A stretch of DNA of 64,000 bases, taken from assembly GCA_026692865.1 (NCBI GenBank), contig JAPLNI010000027.1:1-64000 (forward strand), read 5' to 3'. This DNA is from Planctomycetota bacterium. GTDB taxonomy: Bacteria > Planctomycetota > Planctomycetia > Pirellulales > Pirellulaceae. Within the stretch, counting starts at the first letter, position 1, and each line of letters opens with the position of its first letter. The notes under the pieces were generated by a model. It was given only the letters and a program-made list of their open reading frames with translations, did no database searches and was not told the origin of the DNA. This document shows, one piece after another, positions 27,469 through 36,229 of the stretch. The translations under genes and the position numbers were made by a program.

Positions 27469-28386
27469 ATGCCTGTGCCGAAAAGGGTACAGGAGTGGCT
27501 ATCCGCATGCCCTCTATGGATAGGCCTGTTTTTTTTGTCGGTGGCTTGTGGATGCGGTGCAACGAAGTCGTACACAGCAACCGATCAATTGCTGATGTCC
27601 GACGCGGTTGACTCGACGATTTCCAAAATCGACTTTCGTCCGCTGGGCATGCAGAAAGTGTTCCTTGATACAACTTACACGGCTGCTGCTGGGAAAGCGG
27701 TCCCCGGCGTTCCACAGCCAATGAATCTGGTGACGAGTGACTATGTTATTAGCGCGATTCGCCAACAGATGGTTGCGGCGGGCTGTCTTTTGGCTGAAAA
27801 ACGGGAAGATGCGGATGTCATATGCGAGGTCCGTTGTGGTGCTTTGGGAACCGATGGGCACAGCGTTGTCTACGGTATTCCGGCCAGCAATGCCCTTGGC
27901 GGCGTCGGTTCGTTGATCCCAGGTGCACCCGCAGCTATCCCGGCAATTCCAGAGCTCGCTTTCGCAAAGCGCGAGCTCAAATCTGCAGCGACTAAGGTTG
28001 CAGTTTTTGCATACGATCGTGTGACGCGTGAACCCATTTGGCAGTCGGGAATCGCTCAAGCAGGAAGCAACGCTCGGGATACTTGGTTCATGGGAATCGG
28101 GCCATGGCAGTACGGAACCATCTATCGAGGGACTCGATTCGCTGGCAAACGGATAAAAGGGACTGGCGTTGAGGAGATCCGAACTGAGTTTGCTGCTAAT
28201 CAAATCAACGGCGTCGATCACAGGGAGGGATTTTTGTTTGACCCAGAGCGGCATCTTAGAACGGCCGAAGCCGTTGCTCCTAACCCACCCGCGCTAAGTG
28301 CCGATCCGCCAGCCCAGCAACCCACGCCGCCGCAAGCAGCTAACTTGATGTTTAACGCAGGTCAAAACGCCGGCATACAAAGGTAG
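27469..28386 (+). CDS. DUF6655-like planctomycete lipoprotein
   Basis: About 305 residues from the ATG at 27469 (a frame to 27379 is open but adds a poor extension). A signal region SACPLWIGLFFLSVACGC suggests a lipoprotein. The mature start CGATKSYTATDQLLMSDAVD is the hallmark of a planctomycete family I believe is DUF6655, followed by VFLDTTY, NLVTSDYVISAIRQQMVAAG and VICEVRCGALGTDGH. The C-terminal 60 residues are Pro/Ala/Gln-rich and disordered (PPAQQPTPPQ). Function not known; probably located in the outer membrane or periplasm. A family 1 repeat begins directly after its stop codon. Confidence 0.75.
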   Translation: MPVPKRVQEWLSACPLWIGLFFLSVACGCGATKSYTATDQLLMSDAVDSTISKIDFRPLGMQKVFLDTTYTAAAGKAVPGVPQPMNLVTSDYVISAIRQQMVAAGCLLAEKREDADVICEVRCGALGTDGHSVVYGIPASNALGGVGSLIPGAPAAIPAIPELAFAKRELKSAATKVAVFAYDRVTREPIWQSGIAQAGSNARDTWFMGIGPWQYGTIYRGTRFAGKRIKGTGVEEIRTEFAANQINGVDHREGFLFDPERHLRTAEAVAPNPPALSADPPAQQPTPPQAANLMFNAGQNAGIQR

Positions 28387-28387
28387 G

Positions 28388-28474
28388 GTGGGCTGATGAA
28401 ACCTGAGCCGATGACGCTAGCCATGGGCTTCGACTTTGCCACAATTTGCCCAATAGCACTCGAGGCTAACGCCT
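28388..28474 (+). repeat. Dispersed repeat family 1, full copy
   Basis: About 87 bases, starting GTGGGCTGATGAAACC and ending GAGGCTAACGCCT. It aligns without gaps to the copy inside the AMP-ligase gene (42044-42130) with about 74 of 86 bases identical by hand count. The GACGCTAGCC near the middle and GGCTAACGCC at the end are inverted, which allows a stem-loop. Confidence 0.8.
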
Positions 28475-28519
28475 TTTGAAGTTACGTTTTGGGTACTCGA
28501 GACGCTTCGTTCCTCGATT

Positions 28520-28612
28520 TTCGTCCTCGTGATCAGTCGAAGACGGTGCTCTTGCTCCAATCCGGTCGTTCAAGTAAGAGCACCATTTTATTGAGCACGA
28601 GCACGATTTATT
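28520..28612 (+). repeat. Dispersed repeat family 2, diverged copy
   Basis: Contains AGAGCACCATTTTATTGAGC and then ACGAGCACGA, matching the core of the copy at 24806-24880 with mostly A/T-to-G/C changes. It lies 45 bases after a family 1 copy, the same pairing as at 58061-58190. Confidence 0.6.
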
Positions 28613-28809
28613 GGTCTGGTCTTCAAATAGCGCAACTTCAAAACGAGCGCCAACGGCTCAAGAAAATCGCTTTTTTTCATCTGTCCACCCCTTAGGTAGG
28701 GCCACTGCGAATACTTACGCAGTCGTGATCGCTTGCCAATCGAACCTGTAATCTCGAGTTCGGTCAAATACTGATAGTTGGGCATTAACGATTGCAAGCG
28801 GAGAGCTGC

Positions 28810-29034
28810 TCAGGAAGTGCTTGAGGGATGCGACTTATCCCAGACACTCATGGCGACGCGAATCTCTTTCATTCGGCACCATCGACCATGTGTTTTTGTC
28901 GTGCTCGAGAGCATTGTCTCGGGTTGTACTACACCATGCTCGATCTTGTCACGAAGATCGGACTCCGAGATGGGTCCGACTTTTTTGCTGCCGCCAAAAA
29001 AACCCGTTTTTAAGAAATACCAATCCGCTGACAT
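28810..29034 (-). CDS. GYF_2-domain protein, 74 residues
   Basis: A short protein beginning MSADWYFLKTGFFGGSKKVG and continuing PISESDLRDKIEHGVVQPETML, the order W-Y-x...G-P-I-S-x-x-x-L-x-x-x-I-x-x-G-x-x-x-P-x-T typical of GYF_2 domains, which bind proline-rich segments or act as membrane-protein adaptors in many bacteria. The remaining residues are basic and probably disordered. No membrane segment. In planctomycetes the domain is often appended to larger proteins; here it stands almost alone. Partner not known; several Pro-rich proteins are encoded in this window. Confidence 0.7.
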   Translation of the reverse strand: MSADWYFLKTGFFGGSKKVGPISESDLRDKIEHGVVQPETMLSSTTKTHGRWCRMKEIRVAMSVWDKSHPSSTS

Positions 29035-29223
29035 AGGATATCTCCTTTCGCTCGTCTGATAATGCTACGAGCATGGAAATTGCTGGATCAAACCTCTTTA
29101 AGGATCTTTTATAACACTATTTTACTCACAAGGTTCCGGTTCTTTAAAAAACCCCGAAGTTTTCTCGACGGTGATCCATTACAAAATGGGTCCGACATGG
29201 ATGGTTCAATGCGTCAGTTCGGG

Positions 29224-30735
29224 TCAGGATACGTTCAGGTTTTGATAGCCAATTTTCACCAGATGATTGTTGAATCGATTCCCGGCGTCTTTCATCCAGC
29301 CGATTGGTTCTCCGCGGCACGTTGCAACACACCAGGGTGTTTGCGATGCATCGATAGGGGGCAAATTTTGTGAACCGTTCGCATGCAAAGTTAATACTCC
29401 AGTGGTTGCTTTCGCGATTGATTGACCAGCGAGAAATGCTATTACTTGTTGGTCGTCAAGTTCGAGGGTGCGATGTGGCTTGAAGTACTCAGCACCTGCG
29501 ATCGCTAACGCGTGTTGTGGCTCCCATCGTCCGGATGAACCTTGAAGTAGTTCTGGCCAACGGCATTCCAACATTGCTTGATCGATATGAATGTCTTCGG
29601 ATAGTGCTGACAATCGGTCGTCCGTGAGTTTCGTATGCAGTCGTACTGGTACACCAAATCGTTGCAGTAACTGCAAGTCGTCAGAGACTTCGGAATCGTT
29701 TGCGTTCGACTTGATATGCCCCGACTTCTTCAGGCGATCAAAGTTGCCTCGTTGAAGTTTGTCGCGTTGATCTTGTTTCCGTTTACGAGCAGGTAGTTCC
29801 CGATTGGATTCAGTGATGTCCAGTGGATGTTCCAGCCCTAGTTCACCAACCAAACGCAAGCCAGCTGCGAACGCACCTGCTGTCGGATCACGATGAGGCC
29901 ATACTCGATAGCATCCAGCGGCAATCGGCGATGCCCATGGTACAAGCGATAGTGGTTGAATAGGTTCCCAAGCACCAGGAAACGAATCCAACAAAAAGTC
30001 GATTTGCGCTTCGTTCTCTTCGATGGCAAACGTACAAGTGGAATAGATCAACCGTCCGCCGGGCTTTAAAAGCCGAACGGCTTCCATCAGGATTCGTCGC
30101 TGCCGTGCTGCGCTGTGTTCGATCAGTCGAGGGTCAAAAGCGTTCTCGTCGTGTTTGTCATTTGCGACGAGTGCTTGCCCGCTGCAAGGAGCGTCGACAA
30201 CCACCGCATCAAATCGCGAGGGGAAACGCAGTGCGACTTGCGATGGGTCTTGATTCATTGTCACGAATCGCAGATGTCCAGTCCGAGCTAATGCATACTC
30301 TAGGATCGCCATTCGCGTTCGGATTGGCTCATTGGCAAGGAGCCAGCCACCAATAACTTTCGCATCTGCCGAGCCTTCGGGATCTACTTCCGAAAGCGAT
30401 TCCAGAATAGATGAAGCCTTACCGCCAGGCGACGCGCAGAGATCGCAGATTGCTTCTCCGGGCCTAGTATCCAGCAGGGCTAATGCGAGCATCGAGCCCG
30501 CGTCTTGGATGTAGTAGTCGCCATTTGCATACTCTAAAAACTGCGACGGTCTTATTGCAGAGGAATCCACGATTCGCCCTCTTGGAAACCAAGGCACGGG
30601 ACGAGTCGCCATCGGTGTCGGTCGGGAGGCCTTTGAAGGCCGAAGACGAATTGCTCGGGGTGGATACTCCGATAGGCTCTTTTCAAGCGACGAATGCTCG
30701 TGCTCGGGGAGCAGCCTTAAGAGACTTGAAATCAT
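29224..30735 (-). CDS. RsmF-like rRNA (cytosine-C5) methyltransferase
   Basis: A 503-residue class I methyltransferase of the RsmB/NOP2/Sun family. The SAM motif LCASPGGKASSILE is followed by NEPIRTRMAILEYALARTGH, the catalytic/binding block VVVDAPCSGQALVANDKHDEN and the second Cys block GGRLIYSTCTFAIEENEAQI. The two Cys residues (one nucleophile, one for product release) are both kept. The C-terminal 150 residues contain an RsmF-type extension with PHRTLELDDQQVIAFLAG and a final GEPIGWMKDAGNRFNNHLVK. It likely methylates a cytosine in 16S rRNA; which one is an inference from RsmF. It ends 18 bases before the exopolysaccharide kinase gene on the same strand. Confidence 0.88.
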   Translation of the reverse strand: MISSLLRLLPEHEHSSLEKSLSEYPPRAIRLRPSKASRPTPMATRPVPWFPRGRIVDSSAIRPSQFLEYANGDYYIQDAGSMLALALLDTRPGEAICDLCASPGGKASSILESLSEVDPEGSADAKVIGGWLLANEPIRTRMAILEYALARTGHLRFVTMNQDPSQVALRFPSRFDAVVVDAPCSGQALVANDKHDENAFDPRLIEHSAARQRRILMEAVRLLKPGGRLIYSTCTFAIEENEAQIDFLLDSFPGAWEPIQPLSLVPWASPIAAGCYRVWPHRDPTAGAFAAGLRLVGELGLEHPLDITESNRELPARKRKQDQRDKLQRGNFDRLKKSGHIKSNANDSEVSDDLQLLQRFGVPVRLHTKLTDDRLSALSEDIHIDQAMLECRWPELLQGSSGRWEPQHALAIAGAEYFKPHRTLELDDQQVIAFLAGQSIAKATTGVLTLHANGSQNLPPIDASQTPWCVATCRGEPIGWMKDAGNRFNNHLVKIGYQNLNVS

Positions 30736-30753
30736 TACGCTTCCAGGTCTTTA

Positions 30754-33186
30754 TTAGGTACTCGCAGAGGCCTTCTCCGAATAATCGGTGTTGACTGCAT
30801 CGTAGTATCGAGTGCTTCCGGAGTAGTACGCTCCTCGATAGTAGTATCCGTATTCATTGTAGTACACGTTCTCATCCATGCCGTTCACGATGACGCCCAA
30901 GACATTGCCATGAACCATATCCAGTTGTTCTTTTGCTTTTCGCGAAGCGAGCATCACACCGCGACGAATTCGAAGAACAAGGAAAATACCGTCGACGTGT
31001 GATGCCATTGCGGTTGCATCTGCAACGGGAAGAACTGGCGGCGAATCGATTAATACGTAGTCGAACTTCTCACGAAGCTGAGCGATCATGTTATGGAAAT
31101 CGATCCCCGATACGATTTCACCAGGATTCTTTGGTCGTCCACCTGTTGTAAGAAGCGAAAGGTTTGTTTGGATTTCGGTCGTTCGTAAGGCTTCTTCAAG
31201 CGATACCTTTCCATCCAAATAATCAACCGATCCTGGCTCAAACTGCACACCAAAATACTGTTGAACACGAGGGCGACGATAATCGGCATCGACTAAGACA
31301 ACTTTTTTGCCGGACTGGGCAAGCGACACAGCAAGATTACACGTCGTGGTTGACTTACCATCGCCGGGCGACGGGCTTGTGAAAAGGAATACGCGGCCGT
31401 CCATCTTCTGGGCAGCGAACATAATCGCAGTTCGCGCGGCTCTGAACGTCTCGGCAGCAGGACTATTTGGTCTGGATGCCGCGACAAGCATTGGTGATCC
31501 GATAAAGGACGGATCTGGTTTGCCTCGTTTAATGTTGGGGACTTTGCAAATGACGGGTGCTCGCAAGTTGTGATGGATATCGATTGGTGTGCGATAAGAC
31601 AAATCCGATTGGTCAATCAAAACGGCAAGACCTGATCCTAAAACCGCGCCGGCTAAGATACCGAGAGCCAAATACTTCAGAAGAATTGGTGCGACTTGTT
31701 CTCCGATAGACGCGTTTTGGATTAAGCGGACTTTCGTTGAATTAAAGTTTGAGGATACAATGTTGATTGCGGACAGCTTTTCAAGCAATTGAGTGATTGC
31801 CGCGCGACGGTCTTCGATACGCTCTTTCAGAACATTCAACTCTGCCATATCCCCTGCGATGATTGAAGCTTGTTCTTCGAGCAGAGCCGCTCTTTGAGAA
31901 AGCTCGTCGACGGTCGCCTTGTACTTGCTTTGAAGACGTACCAAGTCGGTTGCGTACAAGCGAACGAGTTCAGTTTCTTTCTCGCGTTGTCGCTTTGCTT
32001 CTTGGTTCCCTTGGGTTGATTGAGCGGTCTCCAGGCTAGATTCAACGGACGCGTAAAGATCTTCAAGTGCTGCTTTCGTACCTGTTTGTTGTTCGCGAAG
32101 CGTTTCTATTTCTGTATCCAGTTTAAGAACCGATTGATGCTTCGCTCCGAGGGATTTGAGTAGGTTGGACTTTCGTGCTTCGGCTTCAAGGAGGGATGCC
32201 TCGATGCCTTCTAGGCGTTGTTTGAAGCGTGATGCAGAGTTCCGTGTTTCGGCGTCGGCGAAGCTCAAATCGAAATCGTCTGACTGCTGTTGCGTCATTT
32301 GGAAGAATTTTTTGGCATCCATTACCGCCAACCGAAAGAGTTCAGGACGGGTCGTTTCCAGTTCCATTGCTTGACGCACTTGGTCGACTAGGGCGTTGTA
32401 TTCGCGAAGTTCGGTGGTAGCCTCTTCGCGATCCTCCTTGACTCGTCGAATATCGTCCGAATATGGATTGATCCACGAGCCACGTTCATTCTCGGCCGAT
32501 AGATTGAGGTTCTTAACAAGTTGCAGATACCTTTTGCTTGAGATGTCCTGATCGCTTTTTAGTTGTTCTTGAACTTTTTCGAGCAGCATTACCGATTCTT
32601 TGCCCGCGGCTGCATTGTCTTCTTCCAAGATGGACACATAGGCAGAATAAACTTGTTCAAGAATTACACGGCAATCTTTGGCAACAGGGCATTGGCAGGT
32701 GATATCGATTGAATCTGACTCTCGCTCTTTGTCTGAAGGTTGAACCTTGATCATCTTTGCCAAAGCTGCCAGCGGAAATGTTTCATCCTGGAACGATTCC
32801 AGTTTGTCGAGATTTCCGTTCTTAACAGCCGCAGAAAGGATTAATTCGCTTGAGATGAGGTTGATTTGTTTGGGAATGGAAACATTTCGCTGTATGGCCT
32901 CGCCATTGACGATGCTCGGTGGAGCTTCGGTCCAAATCATTAGTCTGGCGGATGAAGCAAACTGTGGCTTTGCTTGAGTGTAGAGCAAATAAGCAACCCC
33001 AGCACCAATGAGCGAAAGCAAGATGACGACAAACTTTCGTCGGACAATGGCTCCCCAAAAGTCGATGGACGGTTGACTTACCTCGGGTGGCTGGTCTCCG
33101 TAACCATAGCCATTGTTTTCATTAGCCGGAGGCCCATAACCGTAACCGGGAGGCGTATCGGAATTTGCATTTGTGATAATGGACAT
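30754..33186 (-). CDS. Exopolysaccharide BY-kinase (Wzc-type tyrosine autokinase)
   Basis: An 810-residue membrane protein. Residues 1-35 are Gly/Tyr/Pro-rich; a first membrane helix (about 50-70) begins the Wzz domain, followed by a periplasmic part with long coiled coils (about 190-480) and a second helix (about 520-540). The kinase domain carries Walker A SPSPGDGKSTT near residue 605, Walker A' VVLVDADYRRPRV and Walker B YVLIDSPPV. A Tyr cluster at the C-terminus (YYNEYGYYYRGAYYSGSTRYY) is the autophosphorylation tail. It should control chain length and export of an exopolysaccharide. Only the copolymerase/kinase and a TPR protein are here, not the rest of an export operon. The LMW phosphatase at 16260 might reverse it. 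Confidence 0.92.
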   Translation of the reverse strand: MSIITNANSDTPPGYGYGPPANENNGYGYGDQPPEVSQPSIDFWGAIVRRKFVVILLSLIGAGVAYLLYTQAKPQFASSARLMIWTEAPPSIVNGEAIQRNVSIPKQINLISSELILSAAVKNGNLDKLESFQDETFPLAALAKMIKVQPSDKERESDSIDITCQCPVAKDCRVILEQVYSAYVSILEEDNAAAGKESVMLLEKVQEQLKSDQDISSKRYLQLVKNLNLSAENERGSWINPYSDDIRRVKEDREEATTELREYNALVDQVRQAMELETTRPELFRLAVMDAKKFFQMTQQQSDDFDLSFADAETRNSASRFKQRLEGIEASLLEAEARKSNLLKSLGAKHQSVLKLDTEIETLREQQTGTKAALEDLYASVESSLETAQSTQGNQEAKRQREKETELVRLYATDLVRLQSKYKATVDELSQRAALLEEQASIIAGDMAELNVLKERIEDRRAAITQLLEKLSAINIVSSNFNSTKVRLIQNASIGEQVAPILLKYLALGILAGAVLGSGLAVLIDQSDLSYRTPIDIHHNLRAPVICKVPNIKRGKPDPSFIGSPMLVAASRPNSPAAETFRAARTAIMFAAQKMDGRVFLFTSPSPGDGKSTTTCNLAVSLAQSGKKVVLVDADYRRPRVQQYFGVQFEPGSVDYLDGKVSLEEALRTTEIQTNLSLLTTGGRPKNPGEIVSGIDFHNMIAQLREKFDYVLIDSPPVLPVADATAMASHVDGIFLVLRIRRGVMLASRKAKEQLDMVHGNVLGVIVNGMDENVYYNEYGYYYRGAYYSGSTRYYDAVNTDYSEKASAST

Positions 33187-33445
33187 AGACTGCTTTACTT
33201 CAAAAAATGCGATGGTTCCATGCCGGACTGATTGGCACTTTTTCGTTACGGTGAAAGTTTATTCAACGGGGCCCAGGATTGTATTGGGCGGTAAGTAATA
33301 GGGTGGTAAGTAATAGGGTGGTAAGTAGTAAGTAGTAATAGGGCAGATTCGATTGCCAAAGATGCCAGATCCCGTCTCCCTATTAGACGCGATGGAGCGA
33401 CCCCATGCTAGCTTTTTAAAATTGGCTTTGATTGCTTGGCCTTTA
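33187..33445. repeat. Intergenic short tandem repeat upstream of the tyrosine kinase
   Basis: Bases about 33288-33352 repeat GGGTGGTAAGTAATA with small changes (15-base unit, two full copies and shortened units built from GTAAGTA and GTAATA). It lies about 100 bases before the kinase start on the minus strand. Confidence 0.75.
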
Positions 33446-35062
33446 TTACTTAGATTTATCCTCATGTAATTTTGCCAAACTTGGTTGGTCCAATTGCTTA
33501 TACATGTCCGCAAGTTTTCGATGCGCTACGCGTGGATCGGGCAACTGAGCCAGGATTCGCTCGTACTCAGCGATCGCCAAATCCAGTTTGCCTTGCTTCA
33601 TAAGGATGGTTGCAAAGGTATCTCTAAACGAAATCACTTCTGGAGCGTATTTCATCGCAGATTGCACTAAGTCCATAGCTCGATCAAGGTCCGGATCTTC
33701 CGAATGTGCCAATATCCAAGCGAGATTGTTAGTCACCACCGGCAAGTTTGGATTGAGTTTGTAAGATTGGTTTAGATGGAATTCTGCCTGCTTCGAGTTT
33801 CTTTCGAGAAGATAGATACTACTGAGGGCAAAGTGACCAAGTGAGGGAGATCTGCCTTCGCTAATCATCGATTCGAGCATCCCACGAATTTTCGCCCCTT
33901 CTTTGGAGTCCTTTGCACGCCCGTAGAGGGTGATCATGCGGTTGTAAATTTCGAGGTTATTTACATCGAGTGCGAGTGCATTCTCGATATATCTCATTTG
34001 AGTCGTGATGTCCTCGGGATCGCTTTGGGCAATTTTGTCGTATCGAACAATGAAGAAACTGGAAGCTTCTCGCTTCATCTTCGCGTCAGGATGTAGCCTG
34101 ACACCGGTGAGAACCGTGTTTTCAGCTGCTTCAATGTTGTTCATTCGGCTTTGCACAAGTGCGAGCAACAATCTCTCTTCTCGCAAAAGCGGATCGTCGC
34201 GAAGCTTTTTTGAAAAGTAATCTTCAGCGGCTCTCAAAGCTCGCGATTCGCCTGGTGTATTGCCTGATTTTTGATACAAATCTGAAAGTGAGAGATAGAT
34301 CTTGGGATCCATTTTCGCCGCAATTTCAAGATGCTTTGCCGCTTCACTTGGTTGATTGACAGTCATGAAGTAGCTGCCCCAAAGCTGTTCGATTGCCACG
34401 TTCGGTTCTTCGCCGCTATGTTCTAGGTGCCAACGCAGTCGCTCCAGAAGCTTTTCGTCAGGCGCTTTCCCGGCTCGTGAAGCCACCGTCATCGCTTGAA
34501 TGCGATGGGCCTCGAAGTAACCCGGCGAATCATCCGGTGCCAACTCTTCGATCATTTGCGATGCTCGTTCGGACTCCCCGGTCTGATCGAGCGCAATTGC
34601 ATAACGAAACTTAGTTTCCGGGTCTGGTATTTTGCCGGGCTCGAACAATCGATTTCCTACTACTTTTGCTTGGTTGAAGTCTTTAATGGCCAACGCAATA
34701 TTCATTTGATTTCGATAGCGGTCATTGATCTTATTGGTTGAGATAAATGAAAAAACCGAAATCCCTATCGTTGCCAAAAACACTAAGATCGCTGGACATC
34801 CGAGCAAAAATGCAGTCCGAGCGCGAGGGCCAAGACTCGACAAACTTAATGGATAAGAGAGGATCGTAAAGAAAGCTGTCCACAACCAATACGGAATAAG
34901 AACCGGAAGAAGAAGGACGGTTTTCCACCAAGGCCGAGACGGGTTTTCCTCATCCGGAACACGTCCACCACCTCCGAGAGACTGTAACAGCAATTCGAAA
35001 ATCTCGGAAAATCCTCGTAAGAGGCCGAGTAACCAACGAAAGGGTTCGAGCAGGAAATTCAT
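33446..35062 (-). CDS. TPR-repeat membrane protein
   Basis: A 538-residue protein. The N-terminal 120 residues contain two membrane segments (LLLPVLIPYWLWTAFFTIL near 50-70 and AFLLGCPAILVFLATIGISV near 85-105). The rest is helical with about eight tetratricopeptide-like repeats, recognisable as A-x-x-x-L/Y-x-x-x-x-x-x-x-P patterns (AAKHLEIAAKMDPKIYLSLS; AEFHLNQSYKLNPNLPVVTN; LDLAIAEYERILAQLPD). Such proteins act as scaffolds for secretion or polysaccharide assembly. Its position upstream of a BY-kinase on the same strand suggests a joint role in exopolysaccharide export, as in some exosortase/EPS loci, but there is a 260-base gap. Confidence 0.85.
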   Translation of the reverse strand: MNFLLEPFRWLLGLLRGFSEIFELLLQSLGGGGRVPDEENPSRPWWKTVLLLPVLIPYWLWTAFFTILSYPLSLSSLGPRARTAFLLGCPAILVFLATIGISVFSFISTNKINDRYRNQMNIALAIKDFNQAKVVGNRLFEPGKIPDPETKFRYAIALDQTGESERASQMIEELAPDDSPGYFEAHRIQAMTVASRAGKAPDEKLLERLRWHLEHSGEEPNVAIEQLWGSYFMTVNQPSEAAKHLEIAAKMDPKIYLSLSDLYQKSGNTPGESRALRAAEDYFSKKLRDDPLLREERLLLALVQSRMNNIEAAENTVLTGVRLHPDAKMKREASSFFIVRYDKIAQSDPEDITTQMRYIENALALDVNNLEIYNRMITLYGRAKDSKEGAKIRGMLESMISEGRSPSLGHFALSSIYLLERNSKQAEFHLNQSYKLNPNLPVVTNNLAWILAHSEDPDLDRAMDLVQSAMKYAPEVISFRDTFATILMKQGKLDLAIAEYERILAQLPDPRVAHRKLADMYKQLDQPSLAKLHEDKSK

Positions 35063-35523
35063 AAAAACCTAAAAATCATTGTTAGGTGTTGCGTGAACGC
35101 AGATCTGCACGATGCACAGAGCGCGAGCCATCGCCTAGACAAAGGCGAAGCAAAACGACCTCTTCTAAGCATATCAATCCATCCCCAAATCACCAATCAA
35201 AACTAGCTCGGCGCACCAAATTTTCATTAAGATGACGGCTATTCTGCGTAATGGTTATAGTCGCCCCGTTCTTACTAACCCGGGCAATCCGCAAGTAAGG
35301 ATCTTGAGATCAGTCGGGAGCTTCGAAACACACACTACGACGTGTCTCAAGAAAAGTTGCACGCGATTTTGACTAACTTTGCCTTTAGCGAGATTTGCTT
35401 TCGGAAAAGAAAGTCTTTCCATGACCAAGACGGTCGCAACCCATTTCCAAGCTATGTAGGTTCGTGAAATAATGCGATTCGCGTGTCTATGTGAAATTGG
35501 AAACGAGAAAAAGGAGCGTCTGA
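35063..35523. other. Intergenic region, nothing recognised
   Basis: About 460 bases between divergently transcribed genes. An open frame on the minus strand exists but shows no family resemblance. Presumed to hold the promoters of both neighbours. Confidence 0.5.
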
Positions 35524-36039
35524 TTGCCAATTTACGAATTTTATTGCCCACCCTGCCACACGGTTTTCAGCTTCCTGGCCAAAACCGCGAATCCCGCCAT
35601 TTCCCCAAAGTGTCCACGTTGCGGAGCAAAAAAGCTCAATAAGCAGGTGTCGCGATTTGCCATCTCAAAGGGTCTGACAGAGTCATCGAAGTCGGCCGAA
35701 GACCCGTTTGCGAACGTCGACGAATCGGTCATGGAGAATCTCATGGCGGAGATGTCCGAAACGTTCGGCGAAGACGGTGAAAGCGGAGCCGAGGATCCAC
35801 GCAAAATGGCCGCCATGATGAGAAAGATTTTTCAAGCAACGGGTATGGAACCCACGGGGGCCATGTTGGAAGCGATGAAGCGCATGGAGTCGGGCGAAGA
35901 TCCCGACAAGATTGACGAAGAAATGGGAGACCTTCTGGACTCCCAGGACCCCATGCCCGGCGGTGACTCGTCAGTAAAAGGTAGGCTTAAGCGACTAATG
36001 GAACCCCCAAACGTTGATCCAGGCCTTTACGATGTGTAG
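35524..36039 (+). CDS. FmdB-type zinc-ribbon protein
   Basis: A 171-residue protein starting with TTG (no earlier or later ATG fits): MPIYEFYCPPCHTVFSFL is the standard start of FmdB/CxxC zinc-ribbon proteins. The ribbon has CPPC and CPRCG, with spacing of about 26 residues. The remaining 130 residues are acidic and Met-rich (DPRKMAAMMRKIFQATGMEP, MKRMESGEDPDKI) and contain a helical hairpin. The function of FmdB-like proteins is poorly known; regulatory roles have been proposed. It begins four bases after GGAGCGTC-like purines, weakly supporting the TTG. Confidence 0.85.
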   Translation: MPIYEFYCPPCHTVFSFLAKTANPAISPKCPRCGAKKLNKQVSRFAISKGLTESSKSAEDPFANVDESVMENLMAEMSETFGEDGESGAEDPRKMAAMMRKIFQATGMEPTGAMLEAMKRMESGEDPDKIDEEMGDLLDSQDPMPGGDSSVKGRLKRLMEPPNVDPGLYDV

Positions 36040-36229
36040 TACAACGTTTAGCCACATCAAGATTTAGCTTCATCGATTTCAATCTTCCGCATTAAGCGTA
36101 TCATCTTGGAAATGTGAGAAGCTATCGCCCTCGCGCTAGAACTCCACAACTTCAGAATTTCATTTGCAACCGATGGATGGGGCAGGAACCTTGAATACAA
36201 ATGTCCAGATTCAAATGTCGACTTGCCAC

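Larger units (their letters stand above)
28387..28809. other. Repeat-rich intergenic region
   Basis: About 420 bases without a supportable gene. Contains a nearly complete family 1 repeat (28388-28474) immediately followed by a family 2 repeat (about 28520-28612). The remainder shows no feature I recognise. Confidence 0.6.

Noticed and set aside
33259-33513. Frame with YYLPPYYLPPYYLPP repeats
   Set aside because: It arises from the 15-base tandem repeat and overlaps the TPR gene end; no start context.
35255-35551. 98-codon minus-strand frame before the zinc-ribbon gene
   Set aside because: No recognisable family and it overlaps the start of the zinc-ribbon protein; treated as chance.
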